NCBI RefSeq assembly: GCF_900104965.1
Contig: NZ_LT629757.1
Span: forward strand, 3,844,001-3,908,000
Length of the DNA stretch: 64,000 bases
DNA from: Nocardioides scoriae
GTDB taxonomy: Bacteria; Actinomycetota; Actinomycetes; Propionibacteriales; Nocardioidaceae
Reading direction: 5' to 3'
The position numbers and the translations under genes were made by a program. The notes beneath the pieces are model-generated. The model saw only the letters and a list, made by a program, of their open reading frames with translations, ran no database searches and was not told the origin of the DNA. Positions 8,368-16,843 of the stretch are shown here, piece after piece. Each line of letters begins with the position of its first letter. Position 1 is the first letter of the stretch.

Positions 8368-9272
8368 TCGGCGCTCACCGCGGCCGCGACCCGCGCGACG
8401 GCGGCCGGGTCGAACAGGATCGTGTAGTGGTTGGCGTCCTCGACCGTCTCGACGGTGAGCACGTCCAGCGCCTCGTCGTACAGCTCGACGGCGGCCGGGG
8501 GCAGCAGCCCGGGCGCCTCGCCGAACATGCCCAGCGGCGCCACCAGCAGCGTGGTCGGCACCGAGAGCCGGCCCATGGCCTCGTCGAGCTCCTCGCCCAG
8601 GACCAGCAGGTCGCGCCCGTCGGCGCGCACCGCCTCCTCGACGGCGCGCGAGCGGACCCCGTCGGCCGTCTCCAGGGCGTCGTAGCGCACGTAGGTCTCG
8701 ACGTCGGCGCTCCAGTGCGGCCCCAGCGCGGGGTGGGCGCGGAAGAAGTCGACGTAGGCCTCGGCGTCCTCGTAGGTCTGGCTCAGCCGGGCCAGCGCCG
8801 GGCCCAGGGTGGCCTGGAGCAGCTCGTCGTGGTCGACGCCGTCGGGCACGGGCAGCGGGACGCCGCCGTCCACGAGCACCAGCCGGCGGTACGGCGTGGC
8901 GTCGTCGTCCACCAGCAGCAGCGCGGCGTAGGCGCCCATGGAGTGGCCGAGCAGCACCAGCCCGCCGGTCTCCTCGGGGTCGAGGTGGGCCGCGACGTGG
9001 GACAGGTCGTCGGCGTGGCGGGCCAGGCCGGTGGGGCCGGGCAGGTCGCGCGAGGCGCCGCGGCCGCGCAGGTCGACGGCCACGAGCGACCAGTCGTCGG
9101 GCAGCGCCCGGGCCACGGCCGGCCAGGCGCGCGAGGAGGCGGTGATGCCGTGGACGGCGAGCACCGTCCGCTCGGGCGGCGCCTCGGGGGCGCCGTAGCG
9201 GAAGGTCGCCAGGGTCCCGCCCTCGACCTCGACGGGGACCGGCGTGGGAGCGGCGACGGGGGAGGAGGTCAT
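8364..9272 (-). CDS. Alpha/beta hydrolase
   Basis: Protein of 302 aa with the alpha/beta hydrolase fold: oxyanion segment AVHGITASSRAW, nucleophile elbow GHSMGAY and a C-terminal catalytic His in DANHYTILF. The Asp is likely in the LLVAPLGMFGEA region but is not clear. The ATG at 9272 is the most upstream plausible start. Substrate cannot be named; possibilities are an esterase, a C-C hydrolase or an epoxide hydrolase-like enzyme. It converges on meaB, sharing the stop-codon tetramer CTAG. Confidence 0.8.
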   Translation of the reverse strand: MTSSPVAAPTPVPVEVEGGTLATFRYGAPEAPPERTVLAVHGITASSRAWPAVARALPDDWSLVAVDLRGRGASRDLPGPTGLARHADDLSHVAAHLDPEETGGLVLLGHSMGAYAALLLVDDDATPYRRLVLVDGGVPLPVPDGVDHDELLQATLGPALARLSQTYEDAEAYVDFFRAHPALGPHWSADVETYVRYDALETADGVRSRAVEEAVRADGRDLLVLGEELDEAMGRLSVPTTLLVAPLGMFGEAPGLLPPAAVELYDEALDVLTVETVEDANHYTILFDPAAVARVAAAVSAD

Positions 9273-9386
9273 GCCCCGATCATGCCCGGCCGTGCGCGCC
9301 TGCCGGGCAGGGGCGCCCGGGGTTGGTAGAAAGAGTCGTCCCGCGTGCTCGCGCGGGCGTTTCCGCGGGGGTGTGAGGAGCAGCTG

Positions 9387-9566
9387 ATGACAGGCGTGCT
9401 GAAGAAGGGCGTCGGCCTGGTGGTCGTGCTCTTCCTGCTGTGGTTCCTGTTCACCGACCCCAACGGCGCCGGTTCGATGGTCCGCGAGATCGGGACGGCC
9501 ATCTGGGACCTCCTGATGCAGCTCTTCGACGCGTTGAGCCGCTTCCTGTCCACCGTCACCAGCTAG
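9387..9566 (+). CDS. Small single-pass membrane protein
   Basis: Protein of 59 aa preceded by GAGGAG at 9375-9380. Residues 8-22 (KGVGLVVVLFLLWFL) form one transmembrane helix, followed by an amphipathic segment rich in Leu, Phe and Met. I do not recognise a family. It lies 7 bp before the PH-domain gene on the same strand, so the two are probably co-transcribed and may act together at the membrane. Confidence 0.65.
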   Translation: MTGVLKKGVGLVVVLFLLWFLFTDPNGAGSMVREIGTAIWDLLMQLFDALSRFLSTVTS

Positions 9567-9573
9567 GCCCGCC

Positions 9574-10116
9574 GTGGGCAGGCTCTGGCACTGGCTGACC
9601 GACCCCGACATCGGCGACCGCCTGCTCAAGGACGGCGTCGACGACGAGGTCATCGCCGACGAGGTCACCAAGCACTGGGTGGTCTACGTCGTGCCGGCCC
9701 TGGTCGGGCTGCTCGGGCTCGCGGTGTGGGTGCTGTTCCTCTTCAGCCGCCCCGACGGCGCGTGGTTCCCCTTCCTCGCCGGCCTGGCCGTCATGGGGTG
9801 GGGCGCGGTGATGGCGATGCAGCGCAACATCGACCGCTTCGTGGTGACCAGCGACAAGGTGTTCCGCGTGCACGGCCTGCTCAACCGCAAGGAGGCCTCG
9901 ATGCCGCTGGGTCGCATCCTCGACATCTCGGTCGAGAAGCCGCTGCACGGCCGGGTCCTCGGCTTCGGCCACTTCACCTTCGAGTCGGCCGCCCAGGAGC
10001 AGGGGCTGCGCGAGATCCGCTTCGTGCCGCGCATCGACGAGCGCAACCTCACCATCCAGCGGGTCCAGAAGAAGGCCGGCCTGCGCAGCAAGCGGCTGCC
10101 CACCGCCGACCGCTGA
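9574..10116 (+). CDS. PH domain-containing membrane protein
   Basis: Protein of 180 aa with a GTG start. Two transmembrane helices lie near residues 35-55 and 63-82. A bacterial PH-like domain follows, with the typical segment RFVVTSDKVFRVHGLLNR and MPLGRILDISVEKP, the pattern of YdbS/YdbT-type proteins. Function in the family is unknown beyond membrane association. Gene order with the 59-aa membrane protein suggests a two-gene operon. It converges on the phosphohexomutase gene with 27 bp between stops. Confidence 0.75.
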   Translation: MGRLWHWLTDPDIGDRLLKDGVDDEVIADEVTKHWVVYVVPALVGLLGLAVWVLFLFSRPDGAWFPFLAGLAVMGWGAVMAMQRNIDRFVVTSDKVFRVHGLLNRKEASMPLGRILDISVEKPLHGRVLGFGHFTFESAAQEQGLREIRFVPRIDERNLTIQRVQKKAGLRSKRLPTADR

Positions 10117-10143
10117 GGGTGCGGCTCCACGACCCCCCGGGCC

Positions 10144-11787
10144 TCACAGCCCCGCGGCGGCCACCAGGTCCGAGCGGATCGCGTCGAGACGCCCGACCGC
10201 GGCGATCCGGGCGGCGTCGACGCCGCCCTCGCCGACGGGCACGACCACCTCGAGGTAGCACTTGAGCTTCGGCTCGGTGCCCGACGGGCGCACCACGACC
10301 CGGCCGTCGTCGGCCAGCACGAGCCGCAGCCCGTTGGTGGGCGGCAGCCCGGGCCCGGCGCCCTGGTTGAGGTCGTCGACCCGCTCGACGGCCAGGCCGC
10401 CCAGCGAGGTGGGCGGGGCCGAGAGCAGCCGGTCGACGACGGCGGGGATGGCGGCGAGGTCGTCCATCCGCACCGAGAGCTGGTCGGTGGCGTGCAGGCC
10501 GTGGGTGGTCGCGAGCTCGTCGAGCCGGTCGCGCAGGGTGCGGCCCTCGGCCTTGAGGCGGGCGGCCAGGTCGCACACGAGCAGCAGCGCCGAGACGCCG
10601 TCCTTGTCGCGGACCTGCTGCGGGTCGACGCAGTAGCCCAGCGCCTCCTCGTAGCCGAACGCCAGGTCGGGGACCCGGCCGATCCACTTGAAGCCGGTGA
10701 GCGTCTCGGCGTACGGCTGGCCCGCCGCGGCGGCGAGCCGGCCCAGCATCGAGGACGACACGATCGAGGTCGCGTAGGTGCCCTGCACGCCGCGGTCGAG
10801 CAGGTGGGCGCCCAGCAGCACGCCGAGCTCGTCGCCGCGCAGCGCCTGCCAGCCGTGGGGGCCGGGCAGCGCGACGGCGCAGCGGTCGGCGTCGGGGTCG
10901 TTGGCCACGACCAGGTCGGCCCCCACCTCCTCGGCGCGGGCCAGCGCGAGGTCCATCGCGCCGGGCTCCTCGGGGTTGGGGAAGGCGACGGTCGGGAAGT
11001 CGGGGTCGGGCTCGGCCTGCGCCTCGACCACGTGGGGCTCGGGGAACCCGGCCCGCTGCAGGGCGGCCAGCACGGTGGCGCCGCCGACCCCGTGCAGCGG
11101 GGTGTAGACGAGGCGCAGGTCGCGGGGGCTGCCCTCGGCCAGGCGCACCACGCCCGCGAGGTAGCGGTCGAGCAGCTCCTCGCCCAGCACCTCGATCGCA
11201 TCCCCCCGCGGGACCGACGCCAGCGGGCCGACGGCCTCGATGCGGGCGGCGATCCCGGCGTCGGCCGGCGGCACGATCTGGCTGCCGTCGCCCAGGTAGA
11301 CCTTGTAGCCGTTGTCCTGGGGCGGGTTGTGGCTCGCGGTCACCATCACGCCGGCGACGGCGCCCTGGTCGCGGATGGCGTGGGCCAGCACGGGGGTCGG
11401 CAGCGGTCGCGGCAGCACGCGCGGCGCCAGCCCGGCCCCGGCCATCACCTCCGCGGTGTCGCGGGCGAACACGTCGGAGAGGTGGCGGGCGTCGTACCCG
11501 ATGACGACGGGGTCGCCGGGGCGCGCCCCCTGGTCGAGGAGGTACGCCGCGAGGCCGGCCGCCGCGCGCAGCACCACGACGCGGTTCATCCGCATCGGAC
11601 CGGCGCCCAGGGCGCCCCGCAGCCCGGCCGTGCCGAACTCGAGGAACCCCGAGAACCGGTCGGCCAGGGCGTCGAGGTCCTCGGCGTCGACCAGCGCCTG
11701 GAGCTCCTCGCGGGTGCGGGGGTCGGGGTCCTCGGCGAGCCAGGCGCGGGCGCGGTCGAGCAGGTCGGCGTCGGGAGCGGTGCTCAT
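10144..11787 (-). CDS. Phospho-sugar mutase (phosphoglucomutase/phosphomannomutase)
   Basis: Protein of 547 aa, alpha-D-phosphohexomutase superfamily. The phosphoserine is Ser152 in MVTASHNPPQDNGYK; the metal loop is NDPDADRCAV, the sugar-binding loop is FGYEEALGYC, and the phosphate-binding loop is PSGTEPKLKCYLE. Length and the ASHNP context fit the PGM2-like/ManB group, which acts on glucose-1-P/glucose-6-P or mannose phosphates. It would connect GlgP-derived glucose-1-phosphate to glycolysis. The ATG at 11787 is preferred over an in-frame TTG 9 bp upstream because a TAGGTT -10 box lies 7 nt before it. Confidence 0.9.
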   Translation of the reverse strand: MSTAPDADLLDRARAWLAEDPDPRTREELQALVDAEDLDALADRFSGFLEFGTAGLRGALGAGPMRMNRVVVLRAAAGLAAYLLDQGARPGDPVVIGYDARHLSDVFARDTAEVMAGAGLAPRVLPRPLPTPVLAHAIRDQGAVAGVMVTASHNPPQDNGYKVYLGDGSQIVPPADAGIAARIEAVGPLASVPRGDAIEVLGEELLDRYLAGVVRLAEGSPRDLRLVYTPLHGVGGATVLAALQRAGFPEPHVVEAQAEPDPDFPTVAFPNPEEPGAMDLALARAEEVGADLVVANDPDADRCAVALPGPHGWQALRGDELGVLLGAHLLDRGVQGTYATSIVSSSMLGRLAAAAGQPYAETLTGFKWIGRVPDLAFGYEEALGYCVDPQQVRDKDGVSALLLVCDLAARLKAEGRTLRDRLDELATTHGLHATDQLSVRMDDLAAIPAVVDRLLSAPPTSLGGLAVERVDDLNQGAGPGLPPTNGLRLVLADDGRVVVRPSGTEPKLKCYLEVVVPVGEGGVDAARIAAVGRLDAIRSDLVAAAGL

Positions 11788-11794
11788 GACGGCC

Positions 11795-11800
11795 AACCTA
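11795..11800 (-). promoter_or_regulatory. -10 box of leaderless phosphohexomutase transcript
   Basis: TAGGTT lies 7 nt before the ATG at 11787, and there is no Shine-Dalgarno sequence. Confidence 0.45.
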
Positions 11801-11808
11801 GGCGAGGC

Positions 11809-12681
11809 TCAGCCCAGCTGCTCCAGCCGGGGCAGCACCTCGGTGCACAGCCGCTCGACGCTGCCGACCGGGTCGTCGGAGGAGGGGCCGACCCACACCA
11901 TGTCGAGCCCGAGCGAGGCCCAGGTCTCGGCCTGGCGCAGGAAGCCGTCGACGTCGCCGAGCACGTCACCGCCGTAGATGTTGGTGCGCTGGATCTCGGC
12001 CGGGTCGCGGCCGAGGTCGGCGCAGTGGCGGTCGAGCACCTCGAGCTTGTGGGCCAGCTCGTCGCGGTCGGTGGCGAACAGGTTGCAGGCGTCGGCGTAC
12101 TGCGCGACCATCCGCAGCGTCTTGCGCTCGCCCGAGCCGCCCACCAGGACCCGCGGGCCGCCCTCGCGCAGCGGCATCGGCCGGCACACGGTCTCGGCGA
12201 GCTGGTAGTGGGTGCCGTCGTAGGCGCCCTCGTCGGGGCCCCACATCTGCTCGCACACCTGGATCGCCTCCTCGAGCCGCTCGAAGCGCTCCTTCATCGA
12301 GGGGAAGGGGACGCCGAGGCCGTGGTGCTCGCGGTCGTACCACGCCGCACCGATGCCGAACAGCGCCCGACCGCCCGAGAGCACGTCGAGGGTGGCCACG
12401 GTCTTGGCCAGCAGCCCGGGGTGGCGGTAGGTCACGCCGGTGACGAGCAGGCCGAGCTCGACGCGGGTGGTCACGCCCGCGAGGAAGCCGAGGGAGGTGT
12501 AGCCCTCGAGCATCGGCTGGGCCGGGCCGCCCATCTGCTCCATCTGGAACCAGTGGTCCATCATCGTCAGGGTCGTGACGCCGCCCTCGTCGGCGGCACG
12601 GGCGACCCCGGCCAGGGTGGTGGCCAGCTCGCCGGCCCCACCGGGCCAGGTCAGGTCAGCGGCGTGGACGGCGAGCTTCAT
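11809..12681 (-). CDS. LLM-class F420-dependent oxidoreductase
   Basis: Protein of 290 aa with the luciferase-like TIM-barrel pattern: an N-terminal DHWFQM segment, ELGLLVTGVTYRHPGLLAKTV, and GRALFGIGAAWYDREHHGLG, the hallmark of F420-dependent LLM enzymes in Actinobacteria. C-terminal PRVLVGGSGERKTLR is the phosphate-binding region. The substrate is unknown. It begins 12 bp after the thiol peroxidase stop on the same strand with no clear ribosome site, so translation is probably coupled to tpx. Confidence 0.85.
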   Translation of the reverse strand: MKLAVHAADLTWPGGAGELATTLAGVARAADEGGVTTLTMMDHWFQMEQMGGPAQPMLEGYTSLGFLAGVTTRVELGLLVTGVTYRHPGLLAKTVATLDVLSGGRALFGIGAAWYDREHHGLGVPFPSMKERFERLEEAIQVCEQMWGPDEGAYDGTHYQLAETVCRPMPLREGGPRVLVGGSGERKTLRMVAQYADACNLFATDRDELAHKLEVLDRHCADLGRDPAEIQRTNIYGGDVLGDVDGFLRQAETWASLGLDMVWVGPSSDDPVGSVERLCTEVLPRLEQLG

Positions 12682-12693
12682 CGTCCGGTCCCG

Positions 12694-13188
12694 TCAGCCG
12701 AGCGCCGCGACGGCGGCGTCGTAGTCGGGCTCCTGGCCGATCTGCGGGACCAGCTCGGAGTGCAGGACGGTGCCGTCGGTGTCGACGACCACGACCGCGC
12801 GGGCCAGCAGGCCCTCGAACTTGGTGTCGAGCAGGCGCACGCCGTAGTCGTCGCCGAAGCCGGACCGGAAGGCCGAGGCGACCTTGACGTCCTCGAGGCC
12901 CTCCGCGGCGCAGAAGCCGGTCAGGGCGAAGGGCAGGTCGACCGAGACGTTGAGGACGGTGGTGTCCTCGAGGCCGGAGGCCAGCTCGTTGAACTTCCGG
13001 ACGCTGGCCTGGCAGACGCCGGTGCCGATGCTGGGGAAGATGCTGATGACCGTGCGGCCCGGGAGGTCGGAGAGCGAGAACTCCGCCAGGTCGGTGTCGA
13101 CCAGGGTGAAGTCGGGGGCCTTCGAGCCGGGGGCGGGCAGGTCGCCGGAGGTCTGGGCGGGGTCGGGGCCGAGTGCGGTGGTAGCCAT
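12694..13188 (-). CDS. tpx: Thiol peroxidase (atypical 2-Cys peroxiredoxin)
   Basis: Protein of 164 aa. The peroxidatic Cys59 sits in PSIGTGVCQASVRKFNE and the resolving Cys93 in LTGFCAAEGLEDV, the arrangement of Tpx. It reduces H2O2 and alkyl hydroperoxides with thioredoxin. The motif has Gly-Thr-Gly where Asp-Thr-Pro is usual before the Cys, a mild variation that keeps the Thr. The ATG at 13188 is chosen because TAGATT lies 7 nt upstream. It is the first gene of a pair with the F420-type oxidoreductase. Confidence 0.94.
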   Translation of the reverse strand: MATTALGPDPAQTSGDLPAPGSKAPDFTLVDTDLAEFSLSDLPGRTVISIFPSIGTGVCQASVRKFNELASGLEDTTVLNVSVDLPFALTGFCAAEGLEDVKVASAFRSGFGDDYGVRLLDTKFEGLLARAVVVVDTDGTVLHSELVPQIGQEPDYDAAVAALG

Positions 13189-13195
13189 GCCCGCC

Positions 13196-13201
13196 AATCT
13201 A
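13196..13201 (-). promoter_or_regulatory. -10 box of leaderless tpx transcript
   Basis: TAGATT lies 7 nt before the ATG at 13188. Confidence 0.45.
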
Positions 13202-13212
13202 GACCCGGTGGG

Positions 13213-14064
13213 TCAGCGGCGCGTCCGCGGTGCGAACACCGGGCGCTGCTCGGCGCCGTCCCGGGCGAAGGCCGCGGCGCGCGCCGCCCTCGCGTTGGCG
13301 CCGAGCAGCAGCACCAGCTGCTCGGCGCGCTCGCGCGCGAAGGTGCGGCGCGGCGACGCCGTCCACGTCCGGTCGAAGAGCCGCTTGCCCGCGGCCAGTG
13401 CGTCGGGGGAGCGGTGGGCCAGCTCGCGGGCCAGGTCGTGGGCCGCCGCCACGGGGTCGGCGGACAGCTCGGTGACCAGACCCAGGTCGTGGGCCTGCTG
13501 GCCGGAGACCTTGCGGGCGGTCATCGTCAGCAGCTTGGCGGTGTCGATGCCGACCAGCTCCTTGAGGGTGACGACGCCGCTCATGTCGGGGACGATCCCC
13601 CAGCGGCCCTCCAGCACCGACCACTCCGAGTCGGGCGAGGCGATCCGGAAGTCGGCGGCCAGCGCCAGCTGGAGGCCGCCGCCGTAGCAATAGCCCTCGA
13701 CCGCCGCCACGACCGGCACGGGCAGCCGGCGCCAGGCCCAGCACGCCTCCTGGAAGACGTTGGTGCCGCGCCACGGTCGCGGCACGAACGCCGCGACGAT
13801 CCCCGCCGGCCTCCTCAGCACGGCGCCGAAGTCCAGGCCGGCGCAGAACGAGCTGCCCTCCCCGGAGAGCACCACCGCCCGCAGCGTGCGGTCGCGCCGC
13901 AGCCGGTGCGCGACCGCGACCAGCTCGTGGAGCGTCTGCAGCGTGAGGGCGTTGAGCTTCTCCGGCCGGTCCAGTCGCACGTGGGCGATCCCGTCGGCGA
14001 CGGTGCACGCGACCAGGGGGCCCACGGGCGCAGCGGTGGGCGGAGCAGCGGGGGAGGCGGCCAT
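13213..14064 (-). CDS. Enoyl-CoA hydratase/isomerase family protein
   Basis: Protein of 283 aa of the crotonase fold. The CoA-binding segment is LDRPEKLNALTLQTL, the first oxyanion region is GSSFCAGLDFG, and the second is AAVEGYCYGGGLQLALAADF. The acidic residue typical of hydratases falls near SEWSVLEGRWG. It may hydrate enoyl-CoA, but isomerase or other crotonase activities cannot be excluded. The ATG at 14064 is preferred over an upstream in-frame start at 14127 because the -10 TAACCT lies 7 nt before it and the operator would otherwise be coding. The operator is shared with ccr. Confidence 0.87.
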   Translation of the reverse strand: MAASPAAPPTAAPVGPLVACTVADGIAHVRLDRPEKLNALTLQTLHELVAVAHRLRRDRTLRAVVLSGEGSSFCAGLDFGAVLRRPAGIVAAFVPRPWRGTNVFQEACWAWRRLPVPVVAAVEGYCYGGGLQLALAADFRIASPDSEWSVLEGRWGIVPDMSGVVTLKELVGIDTAKLLTMTARKVSGQQAHDLGLVTELSADPVAAAHDLARELAHRSPDALAAGKRLFDRTWTASPRRTFARERAEQLVLLLGANARAARAAAFARDGAEQRPVFAPRTRR

Positions 14065-14071
14065 GACCGGC

Positions 14072-14088
14072 AGGTTACCGGTCGGTAG
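14072..14088 (-). promoter_or_regulatory. Enoyl-CoA hydratase promoter with overlapping operator
   Basis: On the minus strand CTACCGACCGGTAA (14088-14075) runs into TAACCT (14077-14072), which lies 7 nt before the ATG. The inverted arms TACCG and CGGTA are separated by 2 nt. The ccr promoter has the same site with the same TAA overlap. Confidence 0.55.
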
Positions 14089-14089
14089 G

Positions 14090-15079
14090 TCAGGCGTCGA
14101 TGCTGGACATGTCGCCGTACCGGTCACCCACGACGGCGTCGCGCGGCACCGCCTGGTCGAGCGCCTCGAGGTCGTCGGCGGTCAGCTCGACGTCGGCGGC
14201 CGCGACGTTCTCCTCCAGGTAGCTGACCCGCTTGGTGCCCGGGATCGGGACCACGTCGTCGCCCTGCGCGAGCACCCAGGCCAGGGCCAGCTGGCCCGGC
14301 GTCGCGCCCTTGCTGGCGGCGAGGTCCTTGATGCGGCGCACCAGCTCGAGGTTGGCCTGCAGCGCCTCGCCCTGGAAGCGGGGGAAGTACGCCGTGGCGC
14401 GGCTGTCGCCCTCGGCCGGCTCCGAGAGCATCGTGCCGGTCAGCAGGCCGCGCCCGAGCGGGGAGTAGGGCACCACGCCGATGCCGAGCTCGCGCACCAC
14501 GGGCAGGATCTCGTCCTCGAGGTCGCGGGTGAACAGCGACCACTCGGTCTGCAGGGCCGTGATGGGGTGCACCGCGTGGGCGCGTCGGATCGTCTCCGGC
14601 CCGGCCTCGGAGAGCCCGAGGTGGGTCACCTTGCCGGCCTCGACCAGCTCCTTCATGGCCCCGACGGTCTCCTCGATGGGGACCGACTGGTCGACGCGGT
14701 GCTGGTAGTAGAGGTCGATGTGGTCCACGCTGAGGCGCTGCAGCGAGGCGTCGCAGGCGGCACGGACGTACTCCGGGGAGCCGTCGATGCCGAGCCGCGC
14801 ACCGTCCTCGCCGCGCTTGTTGCCGAACTTGGTGGCCAGCTGCACCCCGTCGCGGCGGCCCTGCAGGGCGCGGCCGACGAGGCGCTCGTTGGTGAAGGGG
14901 CCGTACATGTCGGCCGTGTCGAGGAACGTCACGCCCAGGTCGAGGGCGCGGTGGATGGTCTCGAGGCCGCCCTGCTCGTCGGGGGTGCCGTAGAACTCCG
15001 ACATCCCCATGCAGCCGAGCCCGAGGGTGGACACGGTGAGGGAGGCGTCGCGGCCGAGGGTGCGGGTCTGGATCGTCAT
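14090..15079 (-). CDS. Aldo/keto reductase
   Basis: Protein of 329 aa, AKR12/13-like (YakC/IolS type). The catalytic tetrad is visible: Asp and Tyr in [14 protein letters not shown], Lys in QLATKFGN and His in YYQHRVD. NADPH-binding segments include [12 protein letters not shown] and [13 protein letters not shown]. It reduces aldehydes or ketones with NADPH; the physiological substrate is unknown. The ATG at 15079 follows a GGGGG stretch that can act as a weak ribosome site. Confidence 0.9.
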   Translation of the reverse strand: MTIQTRTLGRDASLTVSTLGLGCMGMSEFYGTPDEQGGLETIHRALDLGVTFLDTADMYGPFTNERLVGRALQGRRDGVQLATKFGNKRGEDGARLGIDGSPEYVRAACDASLQRLSVDHIDLYYQHRVDQSVPIEETVGAMKELVEAGKVTHLGLSEAGPETIRRAHAVHPITALQTEWSLFTRDLEDEILPVVRELGIGVVPYSPLGRGLLTGTMLSEPAEGDSRATAYFPRFQGEALQANLELVRRIKDLAASKGATPGQLALAWVLAQGDDVVPIPGTKRVSYLEENVAAADVELTADDLEALDQAVPRDAVVGDRYGDMSSIDA

Positions 15080-15110
15080 GCCCCCAGCCAACACCTCGCG
15101 CCAAGCGGCG

Positions 15111-15416
15111 TCAGCCCTCGGCGTCGTCGGTGTCCTTCGGGTACGGCGGGGGCTGGCTCTCGTCGTACTCCTCGGCATCGGTGAACATGCCGCGCTCGAC
15201 GTCGAAGTCGCGCTGGGTGTTGTCGACCTCGGCGGTGTCGGGCCGGTTGTCCGGGTCGAGGCGACGCTCGCGCTCCTCCTCCATCTCGTGCTTGGTGTCC
15301 TCGTCGGGCTCGGCGTCGGGGTCGATGCCCTGGCTGCGGCCCGCGCGCTCGTCGGTGTCGATGCCACCGTCGTCGAGGATGGTCCCGTCCTGCTGGTCCT
15401 GCTCGTCGTCGCTCAC
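15111..15416 (-). CDS. Small highly acidic hypothetical protein
   Basis: Protein of 101 aa from the GTG at 15416, very rich in Asp and Glu, with an [19 protein letters not shown] core and a C-terminal SQPPPYPKD segment. There is no Cys, signal peptide or transmembrane segment, so it is probably disordered and cytosolic. I do not recognise a family. AGGACC lies just upstream of this GTG. An earlier in-frame GTG at 15446 would add ten residues but falls between the proposed -35 and -10, so the shorter start is favoured. Confidence 0.55.
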   Translation of the reverse strand: MSDDEQDQQDGTILDDGGIDTDERAGRSQGIDPDAEPDEDTKHEMEEERERRLDPDNRPDTAEVDNTQRDFDVERGMFTDAEEYDESQPPPYPKDTDDAEG

Positions 15417-15425
15417 GCGGTCCTG

Positions 15426-15453
15426 GCTATCGGTGTCGGTGCACACGTGTCAA
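15426..15453 (-). promoter_or_regulatory. Putative promoter of the acidic-protein gene
   Basis: A perfect TTGACA (15453-15448) is followed after 16 nt by a weak -10, GATAGC (15431-15426). A start of transcription near 15419 would leave almost no leader before the GTG at 15416. Confidence 0.35.
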
Positions 15454-15494
15454 CGCACCGTCCGCCGCGGCGGACAGGTCGCGGTCCGGCCGGC

Positions 15495-16298
15495 TCAGAT
15501 GCGGGGCACGATCCCGCCGAGCAGCTCGCCCATCCGGCTGGCCGCCGCACGGCCCGCCTCGAGGACCTCCTCGTGGTTGAGCGGCTCGCCGGTGATCCCG
15601 GCGGCGAGGTTGGTGACCAGGCTGATGCCGAGCACCTCCATGCCGGCCTCGCGGGCGGCGATCGCCTCGAGGGTGGTGCTCATCCCGACCAGGGTGCCGC
15701 CGATGGCGCGGATCATCCCGATCTCGGCGGGGGTCTCGTAGTGCGGGCCGGGCAGCTGCACGTAGACGCCCTCGTCGAGGCTCGGGTCGGCCTCGCGGCA
15801 CAGCGCGCGCAGCCGCGGGCTGTAGAGATCGGTGAGGTCGACGAACCTCGCGCCCTCGATCGGGGAGGTGGCGGTCAGGTTCACGTGGTCGCTGATCAGC
15901 ACCGGGGTGCCGGGGGACCACGACTCGTCGAGCCCGCCGCAGCCGTTGGTCAGCACCACCGTGCGGCAGCCCGCGGCAGCAGCGGTGCGCACGCCGTGCA
16001 CGACCGGGCGCACGCCGAGGCCCTCGTAGAGGTGGGTACGGCCGAGGAAGACCAGCAGCTGCCGGTCGCCGGCGCGCACCGAGCGGATCCGGCCCGCGTG
16101 GCCCTCGACGGCCGGCGGCGCGAAGCCCGGCAGGTCGGTCGAGCTGAGCTCGGCGGTCACCTCGCCCAGGGCGTCGACGGCCGGCAGCCAGCCCGACCCC
16201 AGGACCAGGGCCACGTCGTGGCGCTCGACGCCGGTCCTCTCGGCCAGCACGGCGGCGGCCTCGGTCGCAGCGGCGGCGTACGTCGTCGGTGGGGTCAC
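15495..16298 (-). CDS. Purine nucleoside phosphorylase
   Basis: Protein of 267 aa, trimeric PNP family. It carries LVLGSGW (phosphate binding), the HLYEG segment, [24 protein letters not shown] and the base-recognition region [19 protein letters not shown]. It phosphorolyses purine (deoxy)nucleosides to base and (deoxy)ribose-1-phosphate in purine salvage. The GTG at 16298 is set by the family N-terminus and by a TAGAGT box 7 nt upstream. It lies downstream of the cyclotransferase-like gene on the same strand but has its own promoter. Confidence 0.92.
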   Translation of the reverse strand: MTPPTTYAAAATEAAAVLAERTGVERHDVALVLGSGWLPAVDALGEVTAELSSTDLPGFAPPAVEGHAGRIRSVRAGDRQLLVFLGRTHLYEGLGVRPVVHGVRTAAAAGCRTVVLTNGCGGLDESWSPGTPVLISDHVNLTATSPIEGARFVDLTDLYSPRLRALCREADPSLDEGVYVQLPGPHYETPAEIGMIRAIGGTLVGMSTTLEAIAAREAGMEVLGISLVTNLAAGITGEPLNHEEVLEAGRAAASRMGELLGGIVPRI

Positions 16299-16305
16299 GG
16301 GCCGG

Positions 16306-16311
16306 ACTCTA
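16306..16311 (-). promoter_or_regulatory. -10 box of leaderless purine nucleoside phosphorylase transcript
   Basis: TAGAGT lies 7 nt before the GTG at 16298. Confidence 0.45.
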
Positions 16312-16333
16312 GTCGGCCACCGACGCCGGTCGC

Positions 16334-16789
16334 TCAGCCGCCGAAGTTGGAGCGGCAGGGCCGCGAGCGCAGCGCCTCGACGTAGTCGGCCGGGGCGTCG
16401 GCGGCCTCGGCGGCGTCGGCCAGGGTGCCGAGGTAGGTCGCCGACGGCAGGCCGCCCTCGAAGGCGTCGAGCACGTAGGCCCACGCCACGACCTCGGAGT
16501 CGAGCAGCGAGACCCGCACCTTGACCTTGCGGAACAGCCCGGTGTCGGCCGACTCCCAGCCGTCGAGGGCCGAGACGTCCTCGTCGGTGATGTCGTAGAT
16601 GCCGACGAAGACCTGCTCGAACGGGTCCTGGACGATCGTGGCCAGCGCGCCGTCCCAGCCGTGCTCCTCGCCGCCGAAGGTGAGGCGCCAGCCCTCGAGC
16701 CAGCCGGTGCCGCGCAGCGGGGAGTGGGGGCAGCGCTCGCCCATCCGGGCGGGATCGAGGTTGGTCCCGTAGGCGGCGTACAGCGTCAC
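16334..16789 (-). CDS. Gamma-glutamylcyclotransferase-like (AIG2) protein
   Basis: Protein of 151 aa. It starts [20 protein letters not shown], the characteristic YGSNL-type substrate-binding loop of GGCT/AIG2 proteins, and continues with [19 protein letters not shown] catalytic Glu is plausible near the latter segment. The physiological activity (gamma-glutamyl cyclisation or another) is unproven for bacterial members. The GTG start is preceded by TAGGCT at 6 nt. It diverges from the quinone-dehydrogenase gene with 54 bp between starts. Confidence 0.8.
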   Translation of the reverse strand: MTLYAAYGTNLDPARMGERCPHSPLRGTGWLEGWRLTFGGEEHGWDGALATIVQDPFEQVFVGIYDITDEDVSALDGWESADTGLFRKVKVRVSLLDSEVVAWAYVLDAFEGGLPSATYLGTLADAAEAADAPADYVEALRSRPCRSNFGG

Positions 16790-16795
16790 CGCGCC

Positions 16796-16801
16796 AGCCT
16801 A
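16796..16801 (-). promoter_or_regulatory. -10 box of leaderless cyclotransferase transcript
   Basis: TAGGCT lies 6 nt before the GTG at 16789. The same hexamer and spacing recur before the Nudix gene and map. Confidence 0.5.
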
Positions 16802-16831
16802 AGGGGCGCATCGGACGCTCCTCGCATGCGA

Positions 16832-16837
16832 CACAAT
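16832..16837 (+). promoter_or_regulatory. -10 box of leaderless quinone dehydrogenase transcript
   Basis: CACAAT lies 6 nt before the GTG at 16844. It supports that start over the ATG at 16826, which would place the -10 inside the coding region. Confidence 0.35.
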
Positions 16838-16843
16838 GTGCGC

